NCBI GenBank assembly: GCA_900752065.1
Contig: CAADTT010000097.1
Span: 1-17,106 of the forward strand
Direction of reading: 5' to 3'
Source of the DNA: Lachnospiraceae bacterium
GTDB lineage: Bacteria > Bacillota > Clostridia > Lachnospirales > Lachnospiraceae
DNA: 17,106 nucleotides
Shown here: one piece after another, positions 1 to 7,061 of the stretch
Position numbering within the stretch: position 1 is the first letter of the stretch
Layout: each line of letters begins with the position of its first letter
Translations under genes and position numbers: made by a program
The notes under the pieces: generated by a model
Told to the model about the DNA's origin: nothing
Seen by the model: the letters and a program-made list of their open reading frames with translations, nothing else
Database searches by the model: none

Positions 1-242
1 CATGGCTATACATCGCCAGCCAGACAATCACACAATCTTACTTGCAAGCGATTGTCTTTTTGTATGTTTCTATAGGGCGTTCAGCCCGAGCCTGATGGAG
101 CAGGGCGCAATCAGGCTGCATGGCTATACATCGCCAGCCAGACAATCACACAATCTTACTTGCAAGCGATTGTCTTTTTGTATGTTTCTATAGGGCGCTC
201 AGCCCGAGCCTGATGGAGCAGGGCGGAATCAGGCTGCATGGC
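1..242. repeat. 118-bp tandem repeat, two full copies plus a 6-bp start of a third
   Basis: Bases 1-118 and 119-236 are the same 118-bp unit with two substitutions (80 t versus 198 c; 108 c versus 226 g). A third copy starts at 237 but keeps only catggc before the sequence becomes unique. Each unit holds three inverted repeats. In copy 1 these are AGACAATC 22-29 with GATTGTCT 50-57 (loop containing the palindrome CTTGCAAG and followed by five T on the plus strand), GGGC 75-78 with GCCC 84-87, and AGCCTGAT 89-96 with ATCAGGCT 110-117. Both substitutions fall in predicted loops and leave the stems intact. The unit length is not a multiple of three, so it is not a coding repeat. The array may continue left of the window. 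The repeat family is not one I recognise. Confidence 0.9.
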
Positions 243-257
243 GTACTCTGATTCATT

Positions 258-2027
258 TCATCCCTGTTTTTCCATCAACCAGGCAGAAGATGTCTCCAGC
301 TTCGCCCTGGCTTCCCTGATCTGCTGAAGTTCCTCTTCTGTCACTTTATCCACACGGCATTTTGAAACCCTCTTTTGCAGGTCGTTACAGTCGCTCTTAA
401 TCTGCCTTTTCTGTGCTTTATCAATATTCTTCCCGGCATTTTTCAGCGCCTGACCAGTCCGGTTTAAAAGTACCTGGGCCTCTCCCGTCACCTCCAGCGC
501 TTCCCGGCGCAGGGTATCCTGGCCTGCATACTGTCTGGCATCCCGGATGGCCTGCTCAATCTCCATGTCTGACATCCTGTCATCCGCCGTAATGGTGATC
601 GACTGCTCTTTTCCCGTTTCCATATCTTTTGCCGACACCTTCAGGATACCATTTGTATCAATGTCAAAAGTGACTTCTATTTTCGGCACACCTGCCGGAG
701 CACGCCGGATGCCTTTCAGCTTAAATTTTCCGATGGTCTTATTGTCCCTTGCCATAGGGCGCTCTCCCTGAAGGACATGGATTTCCACGGAAGTCTGGTA
801 AGGCGCCGCCGTGGTAAAAATCTTGGAGTAACGTGTGGGAAGTGTAGAGTTTCTCTCCACCAGTCTTGTCGCCACACCGCCCACCGTCTCTATAGACAGG
901 CTCAGAGGGGTCACATCCAAAAGCAGCATCTCTTCCCCGCTTCCTGCCGCCACCAGGCTGTTTCCCTGAAGGGTGCTTCCCAGGATCGCAGCACCCTGGG
1001 CGACGCACTCATCCGGATTGATATTTTTCGAAGGTTCCTTTCCCGTCAGCACTCGAACTTTCTCCTGCACTGCCGGAATCCTGGTGGAGCCGCCTACCAA
1101 AAGGACTTTTCCCAGCTCCGACGGAGCAATTCCTGCATCACTCAGGGCACTCTGCACCGGACCTGCCGTCCGCTCCACCAGATCCCTGACAAGCTCATTG
1201 AATTTTGTTCTGGTAAGTGTCATATCCAGATGCAGCGGCTCTCCCTTTAACTGGGCAAGATAAGGCAGCACGATCTGTGTCCTCTCTGCAGCGGACAGCT
1301 CCTTTTTCGCCTGCTCCGCCGCTTCCCGGATACGCTGCATAGCTGCAAAATCCCTGGACAAATCCATATGGTGCTCCTCCCGGAAGCTCTGCACCAACCA
1401 GTCCGTGATCCTGGCATCGAAATCATCTCCGCCCAGATGGTTATCCCCGGCTGTAGCCAGCACCTCGATCACACCGTCTCCGATTTCAATGATGGACACA
1501 TCAAAGGTACCTCCGCCCAGATCATATACCATCACCTTCTGCGCCTCTCCATGGTCAAGACCGTAAGAGAGTGCCGCACTGGTAGGTTCATTGATGATCC
1601 TCTTTACCGTCAGTCCGGCGATCCGTCCGGCATCCTTTGTCGCCTGCCTCTGCACATCATTAAAATATGCCGGGACAGTAATAACAGCCTCCGTCACAGG
1701 CTCGCCGATAAAATCCTCTGCTTCCTTCTTTAACTGCATCAGGATCATAGCGCTGATGGTCTGCGGCTTATACTCTTTTCCGTCAATGTGTACGCTCCAG
1801 TTCGTACCCATATGGCGTTTCACAGAGCTGACCGTCCTTTCCGTATTGGTCACTGCCTGCCTTTTCGCCGTCTCGCCCACAAGCCGCTCTCCGTTTTTCG
1901 CAAACGCCACAATGCTGGGTGTAGTCCGCCCGCCGGCGCTTGCAGGTATGATGACCGGCTCTTTATTTTCCACTACCGATACGCAGCTATTTGTCGTTCC
2001 CAGGTCTATTCCGATTACTTTTCCCAT
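258..2027 (-). CDS. Hsp70-family chaperone (DnaK paralogue)
   Basis: An ATP-driven cytoplasmic chaperone that binds exposed hydrophobic peptide stretches in cycles set by a J-domain partner. The chosen ATG at 2025-2027 gives 589 residues starting MGKVIGIDLGTTNS and sits five bases after AGGAGG; an upstream in-frame ATG at 2054 has no such support. Visible Hsp70 signatures are GIDLGTTNS (6-14), DLGGGTFD (169-176), LVGGSTRIP (310-318) and the interdomain linker LLLDVTPL (368-375). The beta substrate-binding domain spans roughly 376-480 and a helical lid follows. The protein is a little shorter than typical DnaK (about 610-640), and the lid (481-589) is Lys/Arg-rich and ends in MEKQG without a DnaK-like acidic tail. 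It follows a J-protein gene by 80 bases and has no grpE or hrcA nearby. I therefore read it as a paralogue in a dedicated operon, though it could be the genome's only DnaK. Confidence 0.93.
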   Translation of the reverse strand: MGKVIGIDLGTTNSCVSVVENKEPVIIPASAGGRTTPSIVAFAKNGERLVGETAKRQAVTNTERTVSSVKRHMGTNWSVHIDGKEYKPQTISAMILMQLKKEAEDFIGEPVTEAVITVPAYFNDVQRQATKDAGRIAGLTVKRIINEPTSAALSYGLDHGEAQKVMVYDLGGGTFDVSIIEIGDGVIEVLATAGDNHLGGDDFDARITDWLVQSFREEHHMDLSRDFAAMQRIREAAEQAKKELSAAERTQIVLPYLAQLKGEPLHLDMTLTRTKFNELVRDLVERTAGPVQSALSDAGIAPSELGKVLLVGGSTRIPAVQEKVRVLTGKEPSKNINPDECVAQGAAILGSTLQGNSLVAAGSGEEMLLLDVTPLSLSIETVGGVATRLVERNSTLPTRYSKIFTTAAPYQTSVEIHVLQGERPMARDNKTIGKFKLKGIRRAPAGVPKIEVTFDIDTNGILKVSAKDMETGKEQSITITADDRMSDMEIEQAIRDARQYAGQDTLRREALEVTGEAQVLLNRTGQALKNAGKNIDKAQKRQIKSDCNDLQKRVSKCRVDKVTEEELQQIREARAKLETSSAWLMEKQG

Positions 2028-2107
2028 ATTTACCTCCTGTACCGCCTCTTCCAAACCGACGGATATTTTTCATCCTGATACATTGGAAATGAAGTCAAAT
2101 ACCCATA

Positions 2108-2860
2108 CTAGCAGCATCTGCAAAACATACAGAAAAACTGCATAGCAAAAAAACTCATGCACATTTTTTCCATACTCTGGGCATACTCGTGAAACTCCTG
2201 TCCCGTAGTACTGTATTCGCTCCCTGAACGGTTCATGCTCTGAAGCGTCTGCTGGTAAACTGCATTTCCGGGCTCCATCTGCATCGCCCGCTGAATCTGC
2301 TCCATCGCCAGCACATGATTTCCCAGTCCGTAATTCGTCAGGGAACTCAGATAATACCAGCGGGCATTTCTCTCACCGCTGACGATGCCGTTCAGCGTCT
2401 GGCTGGCATAGCCATACTGCCCCATATTAATAAAATCAATGGCCTGACGGATATCCGGGCTGTCCTGAGGCATCGCACTTGGTTTCGGCGGCTCCTGAAA
2501 GCTCCATCCATACCCAAAAAAATCCCCAAAACTGCCATAACCGCCATAATTCCCCTGGTTCTGTCCATACCCACCATAGTTCCCCTGTCCATAGCTGCCA
2601 TAATTACCCTGACCGTAGCCGCCATAGGGGTTTCCATATCCACTCCCGGCAGTTCTCTGCTGCTCTGCCTTTCTGTATTTTTCCGGATTATTCAGCATAT
2701 CATATGCCTCATTTACCTCATTCATCTTTCTCGCAGCCTCCGGGTCGTCGGGATGCAGATCCGGATGGTACTCCTTCGCTTTTTTCCGGTATGCTTTTTT
2801 TATCTCCTCTTTGCCGGCATCTCTGCTGACTCCCAGTACCTTGTAAGGATCGTCAACCAT
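2108..2860 (-). CDS. J-domain protein with Gly/Tyr/Gln/Asn-rich linker and TPR-like C-terminal part
   Basis: A co-chaperone predicted to stimulate the ATPase of the Hsp70 encoded next to it. The ATG at 2858-2860 (250 residues, MVDDPYKVLGVS) has AGGAGA seven bases upstream; a longer frame from 2914 is less likely. Residues 4-66 form a J domain with the essential HPD at 32-34. Residues 72-118 are a low-complexity tract built from GYGQ/GNYG-like units. Residues about 136-215 look like one or two TPR-type helical hairpins (DIRQAIDFINMGQY, ALAMEQIQRAMQMEPGN-like pattern). The C-terminus ends in a hydrophobic Cys-rich string, FFCMFCRCC. The zinc-finger and C-terminal substrate domains of canonical DnaJ are absent, so this is a class C-like J protein. 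The upstream DUF5685 gene overlaps it by 8 bases, which suggests translational coupling. What it recruits to Hsp70 is unknown. Confidence 0.9.
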   Translation of the reverse strand: MVDDPYKVLGVSRDAGKEEIKKAYRKKAKEYHPDLHPDDPEAARKMNEVNEAYDMLNNPEKYRKAEQQRTAGSGYGNPYGGYGQGNYGSYGQGNYGGYGQNQGNYGGYGSFGDFFGYGWSFQEPPKPSAMPQDSPDIRQAIDFINMGQYGYASQTLNGIVSGERNARWYYLSSLTNYGLGNHVLAMEQIQRAMQMEPGNAVYQQTLQSMNRSGSEYSTTGQEFHEYAQSMEKMCMSFFAMQFFCMFCRCC

Positions 2861-3677
2861 TCTTTTTCTCCTTTCCACATCCGCTGGCATAATATTTCTG
2901 CCATACGCCTCCATAAAGGATATTCCGGATCAGCCGGTCATCCTGTAGGATCGGAAGCTTCTCAAACTGCCCCGCAGCATTTCCAATCTCCATCATAAGG
3001 ATATCTTTGACCTCATCCGGTTTTTTGTTCATTCTCACCAGAGGATTGTAGTTCCCCTTCTTAATGTCCTCTTTATAATCCACTGCTGCATCCATCAGGT
3101 AAATGAAGCGTCCCAGCTCGTAACCGAAGCTCCTGAGAATACCGCTCCAAAAATCCTCCTCATAAACAAAAATCTCTGACAGCATTTTCCCGGAACAGTT
3201 GATCGCTTCATCCGGAAGAGAGCCCGCCGACTTTTCAATCTCAGAAAGCTCTTTTATACTCTCTGCGATCCTCCTGCATTGTCTTGGATATTTCTGCCTG
3301 ACTTCCCGATATCCCTTCTCCAAAATTTTTCCATATCCCTTACTCAGATGCTTTCTCTCGTCCTCCCAGTCATCCCTGCATTTATAATAGGCGAGAGCCA
3401 CTGTGATATCCGCCGCATAAGACGTATATTTATTTTCGATCGCCATCCGCTTTTGAAAGGGATGCGCGCCGCACCGAAATTCCGTCTTTGTCTCTTCCGG
3501 CTCATACAGTGCCGATAAGAAAATGGCCAAAAATGTCATATCATAACTCAAGCTGAACCGCTCCAACTGTCCAAACTGCTTCTGCAATGCTCTGCACACC
3601 CCACAGTAGACTCCCCGGTAACGCTCCAGCTCTTCCTGTTCCAATCCCTTTCGATTGCAAATGATATATCCAAACAT
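2853..3677 (-). CDS. DUF5685-family protein of unknown function
   Basis: I recognise this as the DUF5685 family from its start (MFGYIICNRKG) and the YRGVYCGVCRAL motif; no function is established. It has 274 residues with no signal peptide and is predicted mostly helical. Visible features are CxxC at C25/C28 and a later CxxH at C69/H72, together a plausible metal site. There are also two acidic motifs on helical segments, RDDWEDER (DDWED at 102-106) and DAAVDYKEDIKKGNYNPL (196-213). The second resembles the aspartate-rich motif of squalene/phytoene synthase-like enzymes; that likeness is my inference. The ATG at 3675-3677 follows AGGAGC with eight bases between. It is the first gene of an operon with a clear promoter, and its stop overlaps the J-protein start by 8 bases, so it is probably made together with the J protein and Hsp70. 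Confidence 0.82.
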   Translation of the reverse strand: MFGYIICNRKGLEQEELERYRGVYCGVCRALQKQFGQLERFSLSYDMTFLAIFLSALYEPEETKTEFRCGAHPFQKRMAIENKYTSYAADITVALAYYKCRDDWEDERKHLSKGYGKILEKGYREVRQKYPRQCRRIAESIKELSEIEKSAGSLPDEAINCSGKMLSEIFVYEEDFWSGILRSFGYELGRFIYLMDAAVDYKEDIKKGNYNPLVRMNKKPDEVKDILMMEIGNAAGQFEKLPILQDDRLIRNILYGGVWQKYYASGCGKEKKNG

Positions 3678-3714
3678 ACTTCACCGCTCCTATGTACAAA
3701 CCCTTATTTTTCAA

Positions 3715-3742
3715 AGTATAGGAAACTGACGGTAAAAGTCAA
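3715..3742 (-). promoter_or_regulatory. Sigma-A promoter of the DUF5685-J protein-Hsp70 operon
   Basis: Read on the minus strand there is TTGACT (plus 3742-3737), a 16-bp spacer and TATACT (plus 3720-3715). Transcription would begin near 3708, about 30 bases before the DUF5685 ATG. Nearby sequence is AT-rich upstream. No CIRCE inverted repeat (the HrcA operator) is visible, so heat-shock control by HrcA is not supported. Confidence 0.75.
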
Positions 3743-3811
3743 TGGCTTTTATGTTTTTTTTATACTTTTATGACTTTTTTTCTATATTATCTTCAATGTC
3801 TTTTCGCAGTT

Positions 3812-3868
3812 AAAAAAGGACAACCCCAGAAACCCGCTTAAATAAATACGGTATTTTCTGTGTTGTCC
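3812..3868 (-). terminator. Intrinsic terminator of the ABC importer operon
   Basis: On the minus strand GGACAAC (plus 3868-3862) pairs with GTTGTCC (plus 3824-3818), and CAGAAA (3860-3855) pairs with TTTCTG (3832-3827) further in. This long stem has a small internal loop and is followed by six T (plus 3817-3812). It lies 88 bases after the ATPase stop and before the promoter of the next operon. Confidence 0.7.
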
Positions 3869-3955
3869 CTATAATACGATTCTTGCATATGCGGACACTC
3901 ATACAGGCTCACCTGCAGATGATTGTCCTTTTACCCTGTGTTCTATCTTCACATT

Positions 3956-4753
3956 CTAGTTTGTCAGCATCATCCTGTCATTCGCGAACTCTCCGCCGCT
4001 GACCTGTCCGAATTTCGCCAGAAGGTCAGACACATGCAGGTTCTTTTTTTCCTCACCTGACACATCATAAATAATACGTCCCTCATACATCATGACCAGA
4101 CGATTTCCATGAGCAATGGCATCCTTCATATTATGGGTGATCATAATTGTCGTCAGATTATCCTTCGCCACGATCCGGTCGGTAGCCTCCAGTACCTTCG
4201 CTGCCGTCTTCGGGTCCAGGGCCGCTGTATGCTCGTCCAGCAAAAGGACTTTCGGTTTCTTCAAAGTAGCCATGAGAAGCGTCAGCGCCTGTCTCTGTCC
4301 TCCGGATAACAGACCTACCTTTGCAGTCAGCCGTTCCTCCAGCCCAAGATCCAGAATTTTCAGTCTTTCCTTGTAATCCTCCCGCTCTTCACGGGCGATT
4401 CCCCGGCGAAGTCCTCTTCTCTCTCCCCTTCTGGCGGCCAAGGCCAGATTTTCTTCAATCATCATGCCTGCGGCAGTCCCCATCATAGGATCCTGGAACA
4501 CCCGTCCCAGGTAACGCGCTCTCTTATGTTCCGGAAGCTTTGTCACGTTGACATCATCGATATAGATGCTCCCCTCATCCACCGGCCACACGCCTGCGAT
4601 GGCATTCAGCATGGTGGATTTCCCGGCGCCGTTTCCGCCGATCACCGTCACGAAATCGCCCTCATTTAATGTAAGATCCAGCCCCCTGAGCGCTGCTTTT
4701 TCATTAATCGTTCCGGCGTTAAATGTCTTTTTTATACCTGACAGTTTAAGCAT
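3956..4753 (-). CDS. ABC importer ATP-binding subunit (TrpX-type system)
   Basis: Hydrolyses ATP at the inner face of the membrane to drive import through the adjacent permease. It has 265 residues with the full nucleotide-binding set: Walker A GGNGAGKS at 39-46, a Q-loop near VFQDP (85-89), the signature LSGGQRQ at 149-155, Walker B VLLLDEH at 169-175, the D-loop ALDP just after, and a switch histidine in IMITHN. The family partners BPD_transp_2 permeases and PF04392 lipoproteins, for which streptococcal TrpXYZ is the studied example. The start overlaps the permease stop by 8 bases and is preceded by GGGAGG at eight bases, so it is translationally coupled. It is the last gene of the operon, with a terminator downstream. 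The substrate cannot be read from this subunit. Confidence 0.93.
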   Translation of the reverse strand: MLKLSGIKKTFNAGTINEKAALRGLDLTLNEGDFVTVIGGNGAGKSTMLNAIAGVWPVDEGSIYIDDVNVTKLPEHKRARYLGRVFQDPMMGTAAGMMIEENLALAARRGERRGLRRGIAREEREDYKERLKILDLGLEERLTAKVGLLSGGQRQALTLLMATLKKPKVLLLDEHTAALDPKTAAKVLEATDRIVAKDNLTTIMITHNMKDAIAHGNRLVMMYEGRIIYDVSGEEKKNLHVSDLLAKFGQVSGGEFANDRMMLTN

Positions 4754-5681
4754 TGGCGGAACCTCCCTTCTTTACAGCTTTCGCAAAGTACTTGCCCTTC
4801 AAATATGGAATTGCAAGGAATACTGCCACTACGAGAGCTGACAGCAGCTTCAGATCATTGGAATTCAGGCCCAGCCAGAGTACAATCTGGAGCACCAGAT
4901 AATAGATGATGGCTCCCAGCGCCACTGAAAACAGCTTAAACGCAAAATTCCCTCTGATCTTTCCAAATACTACCTGTCCTATAATGACTGCAGCCAGACC
5001 GATCACGATTGCCCCACGTCCCATATTTACATCCGCAAACCCCTGATACTGGGCATACAGTCCGCTTGCCAGCGCTACGATACCATTTGAAAGCATCAGA
5101 CCGATAATCTTGCATATGTTCGTATTGATTCCCTGCGCTCTGGACATATTGGGGTTTGAGCCAGTGGAACGAATTGCGCATCCCATCTCTGTTCCAAAAA
5201 ACCAGTAGAGAATTGCAATGATCACAACAATAAATACCAGCGTCACAAAAATTGAGTTTTGGTAAAAAGGCACATTCTTTACGTACCGCAGAGATACCAG
5301 CAGATCGTACTTATCTACACTGACGGCCTGATTTGACTTTCCAAGCAGGATCCTCAGGTTCACAGAATACAATCCAAGCTGTGTCAGAATACCTGCCAGG
5401 ATCGCCGGAATCCCCATAGCCGTATGGAAGATGCCTGTCGCAAGTCCTGCCAGCATACCGGCAAGAAAAGCACAGAAAAGAGAGACTCCTACAGAATGTC
5501 CGTTCATCATCATCATGATACAGACTGCTCCTCCGGTACACATGGTTCCGTCTACTGTCAGATCTGCCAGATCCAGAATCCGGTAGGTAATGTAGACTCC
5601 GATCGCCATGATTCCCCAGATCAGACCCTGGGCGCAGGCTCCCGGCATCGCATTCAGCAATGTCACAATATTCACGTTCAT
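4746..5681 (-). CDS. ABC importer permease (BPD_transp_2 family)
   Basis: The membrane channel subunit of the importer. It has about 311 residues with some eight hydrophobic segments and the pattern of LivH/RbsC-like and TrpY-like permeases (for example QGLIWGIMAIGVYITYRILDLADLTVDG). ATG at 5679-5681 gives MNVNIV, but the only ribosome site, AGGAGG (plus 5689-5684), is just two bases before it. A GTG two codons on (5673-5675) would have an ideal eight-base spacing and may be the real start, making the protein 309 residues. The gene follows a strong terminator behind the lipoprotein gene and has its own promoter. The ATPase gene overlaps its end by 8 bases. Confidence 0.9.
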   Translation of the reverse strand: MNVNIVTLLNAMPGACAQGLIWGIMAIGVYITYRILDLADLTVDGTMCTGGAVCIMMMMNGHSVGVSLFCAFLAGMLAGLATGIFHTAMGIPAILAGILTQLGLYSVNLRILLGKSNQAVSVDKYDLLVSLRYVKNVPFYQNSIFVTLVFIVVIIAILYWFFGTEMGCAIRSTGSNPNMSRAQGINTNICKIIGLMLSNGIVALASGLYAQYQGFADVNMGRGAIVIGLAAVIIGQVVFGKIRGNFAFKLFSVALGAIIYYLVLQIVLWLGLNSNDLKLLSALVVAVFLAIPYLKGKYFAKAVKKGGSANA

Positions 5682-5683
5682 TT

Positions 5684-5689
5684 CCTCCT
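5684..5689 (-). promoter_or_regulatory. Ribosome binding site that questions the permease start
   Basis: A perfect AGGAGG on the minus strand lies two bases from the ATG of the permease but eight bases from the in-frame GTG at 5673-5675. Usual spacing is about 5-9 bases, so the site favours GTG initiation. Confidence 0.6.
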
Positions 5690-5719
5690 AAATTTTTGAT
5701 TATGTAGCAACTATTTTCT

Positions 5720-5748
5720 ATTATATAAAAAACGAAAACAACATGCAA
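5720..5748 (-). promoter_or_regulatory. Sigma-A promoter for the permease-ATPase genes
   Basis: Minus strand TTGCAT (plus 5748-5743), 17-bp spacer, then a perfect TATAAT (plus 5725-5720). Transcription would start near 5713, about 30 bases before the permease start. It lies below the terminator of the lipoprotein gene, so the membrane and ATPase subunits can be expressed independently of it. Confidence 0.72.
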
Positions 5749-5807
5749 GAAAAACATGCAAAGAACCTGCCACTACTAAAGTACGCCTTCAATGTAAGGC
5801 ATGCGCC

Positions 5808-5841
5808 AAAAAACTGCCGCAGAATTTTTCTTCTGCGGCAG
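5808..5841 (-). terminator. Strong intrinsic terminator after the lipoprotein gene
   Basis: A perfect 11-bp stem (CTGCCGCAGAA with TTCTGCGGCAG, plus 5814-5824 and 5831-5841) with a 6-base loop is followed on the minus strand by six T (plus 5813-5808). It starts 16 bases after the stop codon of the substrate-binding gene. Confidence 0.9.
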
Positions 5842-5857
5842 CTCATGTTTTTCTATA

Positions 5858-6877
5858 TTACTCAGCGCTCTCGTCGATCGCTTCGTATCCTTCGGGAACT
5901 GTCACGTTCAGTTCTTCACATCTGGAAGCAACATATTTCTTCGTTACCTGCGGAGCAAACTCAACCGGCATGGTTGTAACATCCGCACCGTTTACAAGGA
6001 TATCGTAAGCCATCTCACCAGCCTTATATCCAATATCATAGTAGCTGATTGAAAGTGTAGCAATTCCACAGCCCTTGCAGATGCCTTCCTCTCCTGCGAT
6101 TACCGGAACGCCTGCCGGAACACATATGTTATTTACAACCTCTGTGTTGGAAGCTGCCGTGTTATCGGTCGGAATATAGAGCACATCACTCTCAGAGGAT
6201 GCTGTCGTCACAACAGATGCAATATCGTTAGAGTCCGCAAAGCTGTACTCTGTGCAGGTATATCCCATACCTTCAAGCTCTGTCTTGATAACGCTGATCT
6301 GGTAAGCGGAGTTTGCTTCTGCGGAGCAGTAAACCAGTCCTACGTTCTTTGCATCCGGGAACATCTCATTTAACATCTTTGCCTGTTCCGCAAGAGGAGC
6401 CAGGTCGGAAGTACCGGAAATATTCTTTCCTGTAGTGCCTGTCCAGTCATCGATTTCCAGTGCTGTCGCATAATCCGTGATCGATGTACCTAGAATTGGA
6501 ATCTGATCTGTCGCTGCTGCTGCTGCCTGAAGGGAAGCGGTAGCATTTGCCAGAATCAAATCTACGTCATTTGATACAAACTGATTCACGATTGTCGCAC
6601 AGTTTGCAGAATCACCGGAAGCATTCTGCTCATCAAAGCTGACCTTATCGCCAAGCTTCTCTGTCAGAGCATCTTTAAATCCCTGCGTTGCTGCATCCAG
6701 CGCATCGTGCTGTACAAGCTGGCAGATACCGATTGAATACGTCTCATCCCCTGCCGCTTCTGCCGCATCTGTTTCTGCCGTTTTTGCCTCTGTAGAAGCA
6801 GTCTCTTTCGTTCCGCACCCTGCCAGCATGGATACTGCCAGCCCCATTGCCATCAATGTAGCCATTACCTTCTTCAT
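5858..6877 (-). CDS. ABC importer substrate-binding lipoprotein (PF04392/TrpX-like)
   Basis: A lipid-anchored extracellular receptor that delivers the ligand to the permease. It has 339 residues with a signal peptide ending in lipobox LAGC (Cys21), then a Thr/Ala/Glu-rich linker to about residue 45. A two-lobed periplasmic-binding-protein-like domain follows, with family patterns such as YSIGICQLVQHDALD, GTSITDYATALE and GVPVIAGEEG. Characterised relatives (streptococcal TrpX) bind tryptophan, but the family includes other ligands, so specificity is open. The start has GAGGA seven bases upstream. A good promoter precedes it and a strong terminator follows. This would make the receptor in excess over the permease and ATPase, as is usual for such systems. 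There is no T-box or other riboswitch in its roughly 70-base leader. Confidence 0.92.
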   Translation of the reverse strand: MKKVMATLMAMGLAVSMLAGCGTKETASTEAKTAETDAAEAAGDETYSIGICQLVQHDALDAATQGFKDALTEKLGDKVSFDEQNASGDSANCATIVNQFVSNDVDLILANATASLQAAAAATDQIPILGTSITDYATALEIDDWTGTTGKNISGTSDLAPLAEQAKMLNEMFPDAKNVGLVYCSAEANSAYQISVIKTELEGMGYTCTEYSFADSNDIASVVTTASSESDVLYIPTDNTAASNTEVVNNICVPAGVPVIAGEEGICKGCGIATLSISYYDIGYKAGEMAYDILVNGADVTTMPVEFAPQVTKKYVASRCEELNVTVPEGYEAIDESAE

Positions 6878-6952
6878 AAACTTTTCCTCTTTTCTTCATA
6901 ATCTTTTGCCAGTTTAACGCTTTTATCTACTAAAGTCCCAGCTCATGCAATT

Positions 6953-6981
6953 AATATACACTATTTTCCCTGAAAGGTCAA
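6953..6981 (-). promoter_or_regulatory. Sigma-A promoter of the substrate-binding lipoprotein gene
   Basis: Minus strand TTGACC (plus 6981-6976), a 17-bp spacer and TATATT (plus 6958-6953). The predicted start near 6946 gives a leader of about 70 bases before the ATG at 6877. It directly follows the terminator-like hairpin of the upstream gene. Confidence 0.78.
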
Positions 6982-6985
6982 CACA

Positions 6986-7019
6986 AAAATCAGGGGCAGT
7001 CATCTGACTGGCTGCCCTC
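6986..7019 (-). terminator. Terminator-like hairpin after the M14 peptidase gene
   Basis: On the minus strand GGGCAG (plus 7017-7012) pairs with CTGCCC (plus 6999-6994), with an inner TCA/TGA pairing across a bulge. It is followed by CTGA and five T (plus 6990-6986 region). It lies about 45 bases after the M14 stop and just above the next promoter. The T tract is modest. Confidence 0.55.
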
Positions 7020-7061
7020 ACATATCCCTGCGCAAATATCTTTTAACCCTCTGTTCCCGCT

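Noticed and set aside
2..193. Plus-strand open frame of 63 codons across the 118-bp repeats
   Set aside because: The period is not a multiple of three, so the two copies are read in different frames. It has no ribosome site or recognisable protein.
777..1733. Long plus-strand open frames opposite the Hsp70 gene
   Set aside because: They are the antisense shadow of a conserved GC-rich coding sequence, with no ribosome sites and no family resemblance.
2028..2107. Internal promoter for the Hsp70 gene (TTGACT near 2088)
   Set aside because: No -10 box at an acceptable distance. The gap more likely only carries the ribosome site.
3678..3811. CIRCE/HrcA operator ahead of the chaperone operon
   Set aside because: No TTAGCACTC-N9-GAGTGCTAA-like inverted repeat is present near the promoter.
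3869..3955. Second hairpin (GGACA...TGTCC with CAGG/CCTG) after the ATPase gene as a separate regulatory RNA
   Set aside because: The outer stem is short, and the region is adequately explained as the 3' end of the importer mRNA before its terminator.
6878..6952. T-box or other riboswitch for the TrpX-like importer
   Set aside because: The predicted leader is only about 70 bases and lacks T-box bulge sequence or specifier stem.
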